This document shows positions 1 through 11,430 of a stretch of 64,000 nucleotides of DNA, piece after piece. Origin of the DNA: Pieris napi (taxonomy: Eukaryota; Arthropoda; Insecta; Lepidoptera; Pieridae); the NCBI RefSeq assembly GCF_905475465.1, contig NC_062259.1, positions 4,040,501-4,104,500 of the forward strand, read 5' to 3'. The notes beneath the pieces were generated by a model. The model was not told the origin of the DNA and ran no database searches. It saw only the letters and a list, made by a program, of their open reading frames with translations. Numbering within the stretch: position 1 is the first letter of the stretch; each line of letters starts with the position of its first letter. The position numbers and the translations under genes are program-made.

Positions 1-222
1 GTAATACGGTATATTGAATACCACGCACTGGTAAATATTTAAATATCTACTAGTCCTCAATTAATCAATACGGGTACTCTGTAAGTTTCAATAACGATAG
101 CCCCAGCGATCCAGACTTGTGTATGCAATTTCGATATATGTAGTTACATATATCCGTAGCGCTTATAATCGGGCGCTATAAAATTCAACATTGAAGTGAG
201 TTACAGAGTACTAATGCAGGCA
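1..222. other. Noncoding flank, nothing recognised
   Basis: AT-rich sequence left of the first transposon. I searched the minus strand here for the next MICAL exon (the conserved segment after the FAD-binding motif) and did not find it, so that exon must lie outside the window. Confidence 0.5.
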
Positions 223-225
223 TTA

Positions 226-1761
226 TGGTAGGGGAGCCCACGATGCTAAATGGGGATTTACTCGAGCGTCGTAGAGACCTATTGGGATGCAAAGCTTAGA
301 TAATAAGAAGAAAAAAATGTTATATGATATATACCTTTTCATCGGTGGGGGAAGCGGCTATAGATTGTTAAATATGTAAAAAAAAACTGTTGCATGGACA
401 TCCTCGAGCGCGTCAGATATTGATAGCATCAATGCCCTACGTATTTTTAATAATGTACGTATGTTAATCTGATCGTTTGCATGATGCGGGTGGTTGTATT
501 TAAGGGTTGAAAATGAATAAAAAATAAAAATTATCGAGCGCGTCAGATTTTCTAAGGGAGTGTTAAGTGCACCAAAAAAAAGCTCTCATTCACTAATCTG
601 ACGATTTCGATGGGACGCAAACCCACGGCCTTTTTCATATTTTGCAAAAAAAAATCGCAATTTTGAAATACTCAAGCGCGTCAGATTAATATTTATTAAT
701 ATATGTGGTTCATCTTTATGTTCAAAACGTACTGTCTCATAATCTGACGATTATCTAGAGGGATTCGCCTGATCTGACAAAAAAAATTTACAAAAACGGT
801 TCACTTAAAGGGCCATCCCTGCAACTTCCCGCTAATTACATTCCTGGGCGCTTAAAATTGATATTTTGAGCTCGCTGAGTTCAAAGAAATAATATTTCTA
901 TGCATTTGAGCTCTCTCAGCTCGAAAGTCTGATAGAAGTTTCATAGAACACTATTTTTGGAATTTTCAAACCGCAATAACTTTTGAATGGATCAAGCAAT
1001 TTTCACGCGGTTGGCGGCATTCGACGCAGTTGTATCATCCTCATAAGTGATTTTGCAATTTTAATTGATCGAACCACAAATTTCGGAGTAATCCCGAAAA
1101 AACACTTTTTCGGGTTTCTTGAAGTTCTTGAAGTTGCTTTTGAAGTTGATCGATAAAGAAACCACTTAAAAAAAAAATCTTATTTTTTTAAGATTTTTCA
1201 AAATTTCTCAAAATCTATCAGTCCGAATCGGTTCAAATTCACAGGAAATGTAATTTTGAGGGAAATATTTAGAACGCCGTTTAGTAGATTCCGATCGGTT
1301 TAAGGAAATGTAGGCATCACGCAGCTGCACGCATTTAACTTTATCGACGAATTTTTGTTATTTCGGCTTGCGGAAATCGTCAGATTATATATTTTTCATT
1401 ATTCTTGAATTATTTCCTTCAAAATAAAAAAAAAATAGCTTCGCTCGAGAATGTCGAGATGACGTTTTTTTTTTACAACTTTGTTGCCCTCCCCTTTTTT
1501 TCCGTCACTCTCAAATTGTCAGATTAGTGGAATATACACTTTTTAGGATGTAATTAACTCACTCTACCTTAATCTGACGCGCTCGGGAATTTCTGATGGT
1601 CAATTTTTTTTTACTAATCTGATCCTGTCTCCTTCACGGGCGGCCTTATATATGGGCCTTATATTTTGTGGAGGTACTTAACCGGGTACAAGGTATCTCC
1701 CTATATATTAATCTGCCGCGCTTTAGTAAATCCCGAAATCCCCTCTCGGGCTCCCCTACCA
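226..1761. mobile_element. Non-autonomous TIR DNA transposon, copy 1 (1536 bp)
   Basis: The ends are inverted copies of TGGTAGGGGAGCCC, flanked on both sides by TTA (223-225 and 1762-1764), which reads as a 3-bp target duplication. The same element recurs nearly full length at 29099-30713 and as a deleted copy at 50093-51028. About ten copies of the core AATCTGA/TCAGATT, several extended to CGAGCGCGTCAGATT, crowd both subterminal regions in opposite orientations, resembling the subterminal transposase-binding arrays of hAT and CACTA elements. I see no open frame that looks like a transposase. The superfamily is unassigned; the 3-bp TTA target fits PIF/Harbinger or CMC-type elements. It sits in the MICAL intron after coding exon 2. 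Confidence 0.85.
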
Positions 1762-1925
1762 TTAGATGTTGAAGTTGAATCTTCATAAAACGTTTTTAAA
1801 TATTAGTTAACGTACCAATACAGTTAATAAACGGCACTATCACTGATTAACACTGAGTTTTGATGGCCGTGGTAGGTAGGTAAATTTAAGCAACTCCTTA
1901 ATTTATATAATTTGTGGGTACTTAC

Positions 1926-3456
1926 CACTTTTGCTCCTAGTAACTGGCATTCTATTGCCATTTTAAGACCAGCGGGGCCCGCACCAATTATTAGAACACG
2001 CGTTTTTGAACATGCTTTGCCCTTTTGATATTCTTTATGGTTCGCTCTTTCATCAAATTTCGTGAACAGCGCCTGGGCTTTCCAATTATTACTCAATATG
2101 GCCTGAAAAGAATTGATGAAATTTTAACTTGATTAAAAGTTAATATTGACGAGAATCCTGTCACAAAAATCTAACACAGCTTTGATTCGGAAAATATGCA
2201 TCAAAATCGCCATAAGGTAAAAACAAAAAGAATTACGTTCGCAACTTGCTATAATTTCTTTAAAAAAAACATCATCATGGCTTGTTCTAGACAAGTAGTA
2301 ATATTTTTGCTGAAAGGCAAAAATTCCAACTGGAACGGAAATTAGATAACAATAATTTTTACAGTGAAGTCAGAATTATTCATGACAATTACTGAAAACT
2401 TAAATTAATTTCTAAATAAAGCCTGCGAAGGTTGCTGCGCATGATACATGGCTTAGTGGTATAGGTCAGCGCATTGAGCCCGTTTGAAAAGTTTGATTTT
2501 TCAGCAAATCTTTTTCCATTGGTAGTTAAATACACAGATATGGATGATCTGAGCAAGATAGATCATCTGATTATAAATAAAATTATGAGTAAGCTAGACA
2601 TTTGCGAGCAAGTATAATGGAAAATATTTTAGGTACAAATTAATATGTAAAGAAATATCAAGTGATGAATAAAAATACACCACAATAATACGAGTATTAA
2701 TGAAATATATATTATCATTGATTTTTGCAACGTGTATATCGATATCACAAGTTATCTTTAAATTATTTGTGTCCGATAGATAATTAAATATTTTTAACAG
2801 TCACCTACAATTTATCGTAAATAATCATAACATCTTAAAACTTTGCGATTTTAGTAATGAAATTATTTTATAAAGGGAAAACGTCATATCTCTTCCATAT
2901 AAAACAAATGATAACAAACACGTTTCACAATTAGACTAAAACCATTATTCTCTGAAAAATAATACTTTTAGCTAACGTACAATTTACTAATGAAACGTCA
3001 TATCTACTTGCTAAAAGCTTCAGTTCAGCATAAATTGATTAATAGACTTGACCTTGCAAAACGACTTTTAGAATAAATATTTTCAAGTACTAATCCAAAA
3101 TACGTTTCATCAAAACAATAACTGTGCCAGAAAGTGGGAGTCAACTTAAACATTTGCGGTGTGCCTATAAACGCTAATCATAAAATGAAAATGTCAAATA
3201 AAAGAAATACATATAAAATTGTGTCTTCGCCTTACTGACCAATTGAAACCTTCGTGAAATATGCAATATAAACGACATTACTAACCTTAAGCTTCGGGTA
3301 AAATTCATTTAATCTATTAGGCTTCAATCTGAGTACGTCGCACAGCAATGTATACGACGATAGAATTTCCTTCATACTCTGGGTAGTGCAAAAATAATCA
3401 AACAATTGCCCAGCCAAATGCCTTTCCCTGGTCGAGTACTCCACTTCCATCGCCAT
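1926..3456 (-). CDS. Mical: MICAL flavoprotein monooxygenase, N-terminal two coding exons (partial)
   Basis: Coding exon 1 is 3286-3456 (ATG at 3456, 57 codons, donor GTTAGT) and exon 2 is 1926-2102 (59 codons, acceptor TTCTTTTCAG, donor GTAAGT). Both junctions are phase 0, so the frame is continuous for 116 residues. The reading contains LFDYFC, LRLKP and FYPKLK, then WKAQALF and the FAD/dinucleotide motif IIGAGPAG (glycines at residues 97, 99 and 102), in the order known for MICAL proteins. MICALs oxidise methionines of F-actin downstream of plexin, and contain monooxygenase, CH, LIM and coiled-coil parts; only the start of the monooxygenase is here. A polypyrimidine tract and AG at 3463-3464 just before the ATG suggest a spliced 5' UTR. 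The usual Cys of GPCG is Ala here. The gene continues beyond base 1. Confidence 0.9.
2103..3285 (-). other. MICAL intron between coding exons 1 and 2
   Basis: A 1183-bp AT-rich intron with GT...AG ends on the minus strand. Around 2445-2490 a stretch resembling a tRNA A box (TGGCTTAGTGG) may be a worn SINE head; nothing else is recognisable. Confidence 0.75.
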
Positions 3457-3566
3457 TTTTATCTAGAAAAAAGGTTAACCTATTGAAATATATGAATCTA
3501 GGAACGAAAAATAGGGATAATTTACTTAATCACATAAATATTATTTATTATTATTGACTGAAGAAT

Positions 3567-3987
3567 GGGCGTGTTTGGCCGAAGTAAGTACTTACTAAAC
3601 TTAGTCAGCCAGTAAGCATAAAAAAATTAAAGTCTTACAAGCTGACTGTAGCGCTTTTCGGCCAGGACAGACTTACTGGCTTATTAACATAACACAAAAC
3701 ACCGGTTTATGTCATATCCCGTACATAACCTCATAGACTGAATATAATTGACAGTACTAAATTTAGGAATATAATTTAAATTTAAATTATATTGAGTGCA
3801 TGTGTATCTGAACAATGACAGGTCTGTTCCTGTCCGTTTTGTTTACATCAACAATAAGCAAAATGGCGTCGTATATTAAGCCATACTTACTGCGTTAGCA
3901 CTTATTTTGTGTCCCGGCCGAAAATTTTGTAAGCATAGTAAGTGACTTACTAAATTCAGTAAGTACTTACTTCGGCCAAACACGCCC
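3567..3987. mobile_element. MITE with 30-bp-class inverted ends (421 bp)
   Basis: Both ends carry GGGCGTGTTTGGCCGAAGTA in opposite orientation and are flanked by AAT (3564-3566 and 3988-3990). The GGGCGTGTTTGG start and 3-bp target are typical of Tourist/PIF-Harbinger MITEs. There is no coding content. It lies just upstream of the MICAL start codon exon, about 110 bp from the ATG, so it could affect that gene's 5' region. Confidence 0.85.
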
Positions 3988-4365
3988 AATATAACACGAA
4001 CGAATTCGGGTACACTTACAGATAATAGCCGTTCAACATTTACTACGAAGTTATTATTTGGCAGCTCCTATTTGTATGCTGAAACAAAATATACATACAA
4101 TTAATTAATTACAAGACTGTATTTCTTTTATTGTTATATACATATTTTTAAATGTATTAATTTAATTTAACAATCTCTATAGCTCATTTAGCCAACCAAT
4201 TTATTGATGGAGTAGGTCTACGTTTCCCTTCCGAGAAAAATTTGTAGAGAAGGCGAAACTCACCTGATGTTAAGTGACACTCACAGTGCCAATAGGCTCG
4301 CAAGTGTGTGCTTATACAAAGCACTAAAATTTATTAATGTAAATATTTTTTTTAATTATTATTAC

Positions 4366-4640
4366 AAGCGGATCACTATGGAGCAGTGTGTGTGGGCCCT
4401 GTGGCCTTAGCGTGCGTCTCTCATGCCTGAGATCGTAGATTCTATCCAGACTGTGCACTGTGCAGCTCTAGCTCGTAGGTGAAGGAAAATATCGTGAAGA
4501 AACCCAAAAAGTCGACAGCGTGTGTCAGGCACAAGGGTTGATCACCTATATGCCCATTAGAAAAAAACAAACGAAACAGTTGCACATATCTACTGATAGA
4601 ACCAACAAAGTCCAGACCAAGATTGACCACTGGATTTTTT
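4366..4640 (+). repeat. tRNA-derived SINE, degenerate
   Basis: It starts with an A-box-like GTGGCCTTAGCGTGCGT and a damaged B box (GTAGATTCTATCC), followed by the body motif GTGAAGGAAAATATCGTGA and AAACCCAAAAAG. The same order, in better condition, is found on the minus strand at 18530-18785. Confidence 0.7.
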
Positions 4641-5285
4641 TCTGTATCACAGTTTTAAATTACGCACGAAAAATATTCGAGTCAAATTTGTATTTTTTTT
4701 CTTTCGGTTTATTTGAAGTCGTTTTAAAAATTAATATCATATCAAATAAAATTATTTCACAACAATTGCACAGTTGGTGAAAGTTGTGGATGTGGTAATT
4801 ATTATAACTGCAATAGTAGCATTTCAGTTTAGTGAAAGCATTAGAAAATTTGGTTAATAAGATGTATGTTATATGAGTTCAACAAACCAAAACGTCAATA
4901 AATTACGGGACTTAAAACAGAATATATTCGTTGTTTAACATGATATTTTAAAAACTTAGCTGTTTAATATGTTTATATTATGTATAAGATATGTAAATTA
5001 CATATACCTACACTAATAGTCTAAGTAGTTTGAAAAGATGTAGGAAGTAGTTCTCTGGAACTACTGACCCGTAAATTCTTTTACCAACAACGTTATTTGT
5101 GAGTGTCATAGACTATATGTTAAACCGAAACATGAGAAAATAAATGTGGTGTGGGATTGGTAAAGTCGAAGAAAAAGCGGGCGAACGAAAACGAAGGTTG
5201 CTTTAACGAAAACTTGGAGAGTTTGATAATGTACAACAAAAAGTCAAAGACAGCATATGTCAAACGATTTTATTTTATAAAAAAA

Positions 5286-5391
5286 AGTCCTCCTCCTATT
5301 TTTTGTTCACCAAAATGTAGAATGATTCAGGAGGACTTGTAAACCTTGAAAAATTATATAACCTTATATAATTTTTCAAGGTTTACAAGTC
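5286..5391. repeat. Two nested perfect hairpins
   Basis: At 5334-5391 two 28-nt arms are perfectly complementary around a 2-nt loop (CC); the left arm starts GACTTGTAAACC. Overlapping its foot, AAGTCCTCCT at 5285-5294 pairs with AGGAGGACTT at 5329-5338, giving an alternative stem. I do not recognise the source; it may be the junction of a head-to-head duplicated element end. Confidence 0.75.
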
Positions 5392-6055
5392 AACCCTTGC
5401 TCGTGTAAGGGCGGGGCAGCTCGTATACAATTAATCGAAATAGTGACTTTTCACTAGTGTTAACAATACCAATTTGCATGCATGTTACTCATAAAACACC
5501 AACAGCATTTAATTCACATAAATTTACTATTTAGACTGCAACACAAAGGCAAAGGTTCAATGGCCGATACACAATTTTAAAAAAATATTATTCTTTTTAA
5601 CTAGAATAGTCAAACAATTGTCAGTCGTAGGGATAAGGGAACAATGTGTTGTGTATGGACGTGGGTAATTCCTTTTATTGCATTTTAATAATTTTTTGTC
5701 AAGTATGTTAATGTCACTTCAATTATGGCTACAACATCAACAAATGCTTTGGTCTGCATGTGCAGTATTATTAAAATACTTAATTGTGGTGACGAGATAA
5801 AAAAATTGAGAATTAGATGAGGATTAGTAAAATTTCTTGGGACAATTACATTAAACGGTTAAAGTTTTGAATGCAAATTCTTTTTATAATAAATAAGAAA
5901 ACTTAGAAATTGATTACCTCAAATCTGCCTTTGGTTGTAACTTTTTAAATAAAGTCTTAGGATATGGACAGAACCTCCAGTAGTGTTAATGGGTGTACGA
6001 GTTGAGGTGAGTGTTACTAGAATTAAGGTTTCTTTAAATGTTTCTATAAATACAA
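5392..6055. other. Intergenic, no gene seen
   Basis: AT-rich sequence between the hairpin and the retrotransposon remnant. It may include decayed gag-region sequence of the Ty3 element that follows, but I cannot support that from similarity. Confidence 0.4.
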
Positions 6056-6059
6056 ACTA

Positions 6060-6500
6060 ATTTTTTAAGGAAGAACTACCATCAATATTTAAAAAAAAAT
6101 CTGATGTTTTCAAAGAAGGAATCAGTACATACAAAGATCACACAGTTAGATTCAAAGATGCTAAAGTCTAAATTTCTTAAGGCTTATCCAGTCGCTATAA
6201 AAATTTAGGTTGAAAAGGAGATAGGTTGGTTAGTTCACGAAAGTGAACAAAGGTCAATAGGCCAATGGGCTACAGCAGTACAGCAAAATCTGGAAAAATA
6301 TGATTGTGTGGTAATTATAGGAGTACTATCAATGAGGCCACACAGTCAATCAACAGAATGTATGCAGGTGCAAGACCTAAGTGTTTATGTTAAGAGATCG
6401 TTTTAATTACTTCAGAAAGATTAATACAGTTTCAGAAAATTGATGAGGTATAGAGAAGAGATAGGAAACAAATACCAACAAAATATATGGACTGTTTAAA
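6060..6500 (+). pseudogene. Ty3/gypsy retrotransposon reverse transcriptase remnant
   Basis: Translated pieces match the N-terminal part of a Ty3/gypsy reverse transcriptase in order: ELPSIFKKKSDVFKEG and TYKDHTVRFKDAK, then FLKAYP, VEKEI and QWAT, then INEATQSINRMYAG. The pieces lie in different frames and are cut by stops, so it is dead. It corresponds to the segment before the catalytic YxDD box, which I did not find. No LTRs were identified. Confidence 0.75.
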
Positions 6501-7468
6501 ATAACACCGATAGCGACACAAGAAGAATATAATATTTTAGAGGTAAAATCTTAATAGACATAATAATGTTACCTTATGATTCACCTAATAAATCTTGGTA
6601 ATTATTAGAGAGACTGCAAAGCAACTAGCTATCTTTATTTAAGATCCAAATTTTAAATGGTATTGCTTGTGTTTCTTATACACATTATAATGAACACTTT
6701 TCTAAATAATTAACTTAAGCTTCAACAATAATAAAGAACGTGTCGAACTGAAATTAGATTTTAGTAGTCACTAAAATCATATTCAAACAAATACTATTTT
6801 CTAAATTACTCAAGTACAATTGTTTACTGTTTTTGTTACGATTTTGTGCGCAAAATCATTCAACAGTTCAAAGATAGCATACAATTAGTGACCTCAACAA
6901 AATTTTATTAACCAAATGAGAAACTTTCGCTAAAGTTAGAGCATATAATAATTTGTATACTTTTATATCAAACAGGTAACGAACTAAGAAGTTGTGAACA
7001 GTGGGTGAATGACTGTTTTATTAATAGATCATGTACTTTCATCAACTGCCTACATGTATTGAAATCTTTGTTCTTGGAAAATATGAAATAAAACAAAACA
7101 CATAGACTCGTTACTTAATGCCCCTTTTTAATTATGTGGGGTCCAATACAAGACAATACCGTTATTTAGGAAAATATAATATTTTAATATTATATTTATA
7201 CATCGTCGATAAATGATGCATAACACATAATTTTTAATTTTGTTGGAAATATGTACTCACGTTTCGTTCTAACTAAAAATGTCTACATTACCTTCTTTAA
7301 ACACTACAACACTTAATTTAAAATTTCTTGGTACGCCATTTGCAAAGCAGTTTGCGCCCAGCCTGCAGTTCTTTACTTTTTTTTATAAATACATTGGACG
7401 ACCATCGACACAAGAAAGGAGTCTGAGTAATAGAGTACAAATTAGATTTTTTTTAATTTCATGGCCTG
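6501..7468. other. Intergenic, no gene seen
   Basis: AT-rich noncoding sequence; open frames here are short and lack any recognisable motif. Confidence 0.4.
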
Positions 7469-7625
7469 GGGCCTTAGTCAAGATGCCTTAACAGTAGTGT
7501 ATGTAGAAAGTCGAAAAATAAATTTGTATGGAAATGACAGTTTGTGTCGAAATTTTTTCATACAAATTTAGTTTTCGACTTTCTTCTAGATACACTACAG
7601 CTGTTAAGCCATCTTGACTAAGCCT
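7469..7625. mobile_element. Short foldback MITE (about 157 bp)
   Basis: The left arm GCCTTAGTCAAGATGCCTTA and the right arm, in inverse orientation with a few changes, enclose a short AT-rich loop. The pairing continues inward through GTAGTGTAT, AGAAAGTCGAAAA and AAATTTGTATG, so nearly the whole element folds on itself. The exact ends and target duplication are uncertain. Confidence 0.75.
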
Positions 7626-9178
7626 CTTGGTAACGACACCTTTAAGCCAAGTCTTATTTTCAGTACAAATTTGACTTATGAGAACATAATCTGGTCTAAG
7701 TCCAAATATGTCAAATTTTTACAGAAAAAATGCTTTGCCTACTGTTAAAATTTGATTTAACTTTGACATTGACTTGACATTCTAGAAACGACTTAATTAT
7801 TGTACTCGAAGAATTATAATTTTCCGTTACAACATAAAGTGAACTCACAAAAATTAATCTTTGAATAATTCCAAATCCTAATTATAAAAAATATAAATGA
7901 TGTACATTGAAATGTCATTTTGACAATATTCGCACTTATCATCTGAAATACTCAAAACGTAACCGGGGAAATAATTAAATTGAATTGTCTGCAAGAAAAC
8001 ATGTGCCTTAATAAAGTTGTGGGATAAAGAAAAGTATGTGTGGATTTAATGTGTGGGATTTTACAATTTTAAAAAAACGTATGAAGGGTTTTTGATGCTA
8101 ACTCGTTGTACATATATCTGAAAATAGCTCTAAAAGCGCAAAGTAGTAAATAATTTAAATCTCACCTTGAAATATGTGTGCTCACTTAGCCGTTCCTCTA
8201 TATTAGATTTCCCTGATTTACAAAACATTAACTGCTCTCTTTTTTTGCTCTACAACGTCCGGGTATAATATGAGAATTAACCTATCTGAAAAATTAAATA
8301 AAACGTTGAACTCCCCTATTGTTTTTATTAAAACTTAAGACATTTACTAATATTTTAAAGGTTTTATTGCAAGTAGTTCTGATAATCCAAAGTATTTATT
8401 AGCATTTGATTTATAATAAAAAAAGTTAAATATTTGGTAAAATACGATATTACGGTAAACATCAACAAATAGGGCAAGTATTAAAAAGGGCTTGAGACAA
8501 AATCACTTTGCGACAGGCGTGACCTACTAACGCTAAATTAATTTCTATGAGTATGGCTCACGCTTTGTCTTGTGACCATTTTGTGCCACTTTGCAACTTA
8601 TCCTTAAATATGACTCCGTTATGTCAAAATATTTGTCAACCTACGGCCAAAATTAATAATGTATCATCAATCTATGATTATAACCAATCTTAGACTGATT
8701 CATATCTAAAGACCGATCTCCAATCTGCATGCCAATAAACATTTCTGCTATCCGATTGTTTATTTGACAAAAGATTGACAGCAATCTTTTGCGTGATCCT
8801 TGCCTCTCGACCGCGTTTCGTTCAATGCAATATGTTGTGTTCAAGCATACCAAAAGTTTGCTGTTTTTGGAACGAAATAAAATAAGTAAGACTTAATGTC
8901 TGTTTCACAATGTATGGATAAAGTAGCAAATAGCTATGCAACGTTTTGTTTGTTTTTTTGTTACGAACAAATAAATTCTATAGAAAAACATAGAACCTTA
9001 ACCTTTTTGTTGGTCATTTAATATTACTTGTAATGAAACGGGCTGTCATTGTCATATGGTATTATTGTTTGTTAGGTTATTGAGTATTTTAGTACATATT
9101 ATTACAAATATAAATTTTCTCTGAGTAGTTTGTGTATGTTGTTTTTGTGATTCGAGGTTGGTTCTTTAACTTAAAAAA

Positions 9179-9655
9179 ATGTCTACGCAAAAACGTGAAA
9201 GAAGCGTCAATTTCAGCCGGGAAGAAGTTGGCCTTCTAACTTCGCTTGTTGCTGACCATAAAAATATATTAGAAAATAAAAAGAGTGACTCAGTCACCTG
9301 GCAGGAGAAAGAGCGGTGCTGGAAGACGCTGGAGGCGCTGTTTAATAGCACAAGTGGGGTAAACTTTCGCAGTGCTAAAGCTTAAAGAGGGCTACAAGAA
9401 AAAAGTCTGCCTTGATACATGCTGAAACATATCGTACAGGAGGTGGCCCTAGTGCTGCTACTCCTCTTACCCCCTATCGAGGAAAAAGTCAAAGACATGA
9501 TATTGTTGTCTGTCGAAGGAAATGAAAGTCAATTGAAAGGAAGAGCATCTAAATAAGAGAAAGCAATGGGCATTTGAAGAGGAAGAAAGAGAGCATAAAA
9601 GAGAATTATGGGCCATAGAAAAAAATACATTGTTAAATAAATTAGAAAAATAATA
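9179..9655 (+). pseudogene. Myb/SANT-like DNA-binding protein of the Harbinger element, frameshifted
   Basis: From ATG 9179 a 68-residue frame reads KRERSVNFSREEVGLLTSLV, then DSVTWQEKERCWKTLEALFN, the tryptophan-bearing helices of a Myb/SANT-like (Zeste-type) DNA-binding domain. It stops at 9385 after a frameshift; similarity continues in other frames with GYKKK, HAETYRTGGGPSAATPL and a charged C terminus near 9600. In Harbinger transposons this partner helps import the nuclease and binds the ends. Confidence 0.8.
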
Positions 9656-9755
9656 GATTTTGTGCCTGGAGCGAGGATGTATTGTATTAAAAATTTGTAT
9701 TTTTATTTAAATAAATTATTTAATTTATCTCAAAAATGTTGTAATTTATAAAATA

Positions 9756-10384
9756 TTATAGTAATAAAGCAAAATAATCACTTATAAGATTACTTCGCAC
9801 ACTTGCATTTCCCACGTTGTCAATTGCGCTTTGATCAATATCATCAGCTGGTTCATCTACTTGTTGCAGTAGTTCAAAATGTTCATCTCGCATATCAATA
9901 GCAATATTGTGCAACACTGCACATGCCACTATCACGGCTTGTACACGAGATACTTGAAGCAAAACCTTTTTTGACAAACCGATTTTGGGGAACCGATTTT
10001 TTCCAAACACCATATTATGTCCTTTCCACCACATTTCTGCTTCGTATTTGAGATTCGTTATAAAGATGTTCTGCTGGAGTCTTGAGGTTTTGAAGTGGTG
10101 TTAGTAGGTAGTATCTATAGTAACAAATATTTTTGGTTGTAGCTAATATTTAAAAAAAAATTACAAAAGTTGATAAAAGATGAAACCTGCAAGAAGTCAT
10201 ATATGATAGACATCACTTTGTGTAAAAGTGTCTCCAAAGCTTCTTTTGTTAACCTAAATCTAAATGTGAATTCGGCGTCATTCAGGCTCTGGATATAATT
10301 AATTCTTGTTTTCTTATGTCTTCGCACAGAAGTACGTTGTCTTCTTCCAGCTTCAGAATTACTATCCCAATCGGATAATTGCAT
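9756..10384 (-). pseudogene. HARBI1-like Harbinger nuclease, internally deleted
   Basis: The N-terminal part starts at ATG 10384 and contains NDAEFTFRFRLTKEALETLL, the helix before the DDE nuclease core. The C-terminal part is 10034-9756 with FGKNRFPKIG and AVIVACAVLHNIAIDMRDEH, the signature tail of HARBI1 nucleases. The core between them with the DDE residues is missing, so no active nuclease can be made. It faces the Myb-like gene in a convergent arrangement inside one pair of TIRs. Confidence 0.85.
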
Positions 10385-10939
10385 TTAAACTTCAAAATCA
10401 CTATCACTAGAACTGGAAGATGACGAAGATGAATAAATTTTCCCAATGAAAATTAAGTTAGGTCGCAATCCCAAACCCAAATCATACGAGTTTCACCGAT
10501 AGCAATCCGAGATTGATTTGGCCAATCGAGCAACTGTCAAAATGGACAGATAGGTTGTTGGCATGAGTAAACATTCATTTTCATACAGAGGGCAATCTTC
10601 AATCTCTTATCCGCCCTCTGAACGATTGGTTGAATAATTAGATTGGTATCTCAGTCCATGTATTGAATATTGGCATGCTTTTCTTTAGAAATGGATTGAA
10701 TTGTCAGTCTATGACAGCTAAAATTGGATTGAGATTGCGTATTGGTTTTGGCCGCTACAAGTTATGAACAAGTTAGACTGGAACATATTACTATCTATGA
10801 TTATTGCCTGAAAAGGAGCAAGACAAAAATAATATGTCAAAAGTATATTTTCGAAAATGTAGAGCACTGATAAGGTAAAAATAAGTTTAATGTAGGTATA
10901 ATTCTTGAAATGCAACGGTGAAATCGATGGCATATGTTT

Positions 10940-11430
10940 TCTCTTACCGTTCTGTGTCAACGTAGTTTTGTCATTTGCTCATAGATGGCGGTATTCAACG
11001 GGAAAAAATACAACCAAATAAACATAGATTTTTTTTATCATCGTATGTAGAAGCTAAAATTTATATTAAACTCAATATATTAATTTCTTAATATATTAAA
11101 AACCCATATGTGTATTTAATGTAGGTATTTGTGTTCTGTGTCAACGTAGTTTTTTATTTGCTCATAGATGGCGGTATTCAACGGGAAAAACTGAATATCT
11201 TAATATATTAAAAACCCATATGTGTATTTTATGTAGTTGTGTTCTGTTACCGTTCTGTGTCAACGTAGTTTTTATTTGCTCATAGATGGCGGTATTCAAC
11301 GGGAAAAATTTACAACCAAATAAATATTGATTTTTTTATTATCGTATGTAGAAGCTAAAATTTATATTAAACACAATAATATCATAATCTTAATATAATA
11401 AAATCAACATGTGTATTTTATTAAGGTTTT
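10940..11430. repeat. Irregular tandem repeat, three units
   Basis: TCTGTGTCAACGTAGTTTT followed by ATAGATGGCGGTATTCAACG occurs at 10951, 11135 and 11254. AACCCATATGTGTATTT follows the first two units and a variant (AATCAACATGTGTATTTTA) the third. Unit spacing is 184 and 119 bp because the middle unit lacks an internal block. A fourth, diverged end (GATGGCAGTAGCTGTTACG) is seen near 11460. Confidence 0.8.

Larger units (their letters stand above)
8644..10754. mobile_element. Degenerate PIF/Harbinger DNA transposon (2111 bp)
   Basis: The ends read CGGCCAAAA on the left and TTTTGGCCG on the right, flanked by CTA at 8641-8643 and 10755-10757. Further in, both ends share GCATGCCAATA in opposite orientation and repeated CCAATC/GATTGG motifs. 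Inside are a plus-strand Myb/SANT-like gene and a minus-strand HARBI1-type nuclease gene, both broken. Two genes of these classes are the hallmark of PIF/Harbinger elements. The element is immobile by itself, though its ends might be recognised by a related transposase. Confidence 0.85.
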
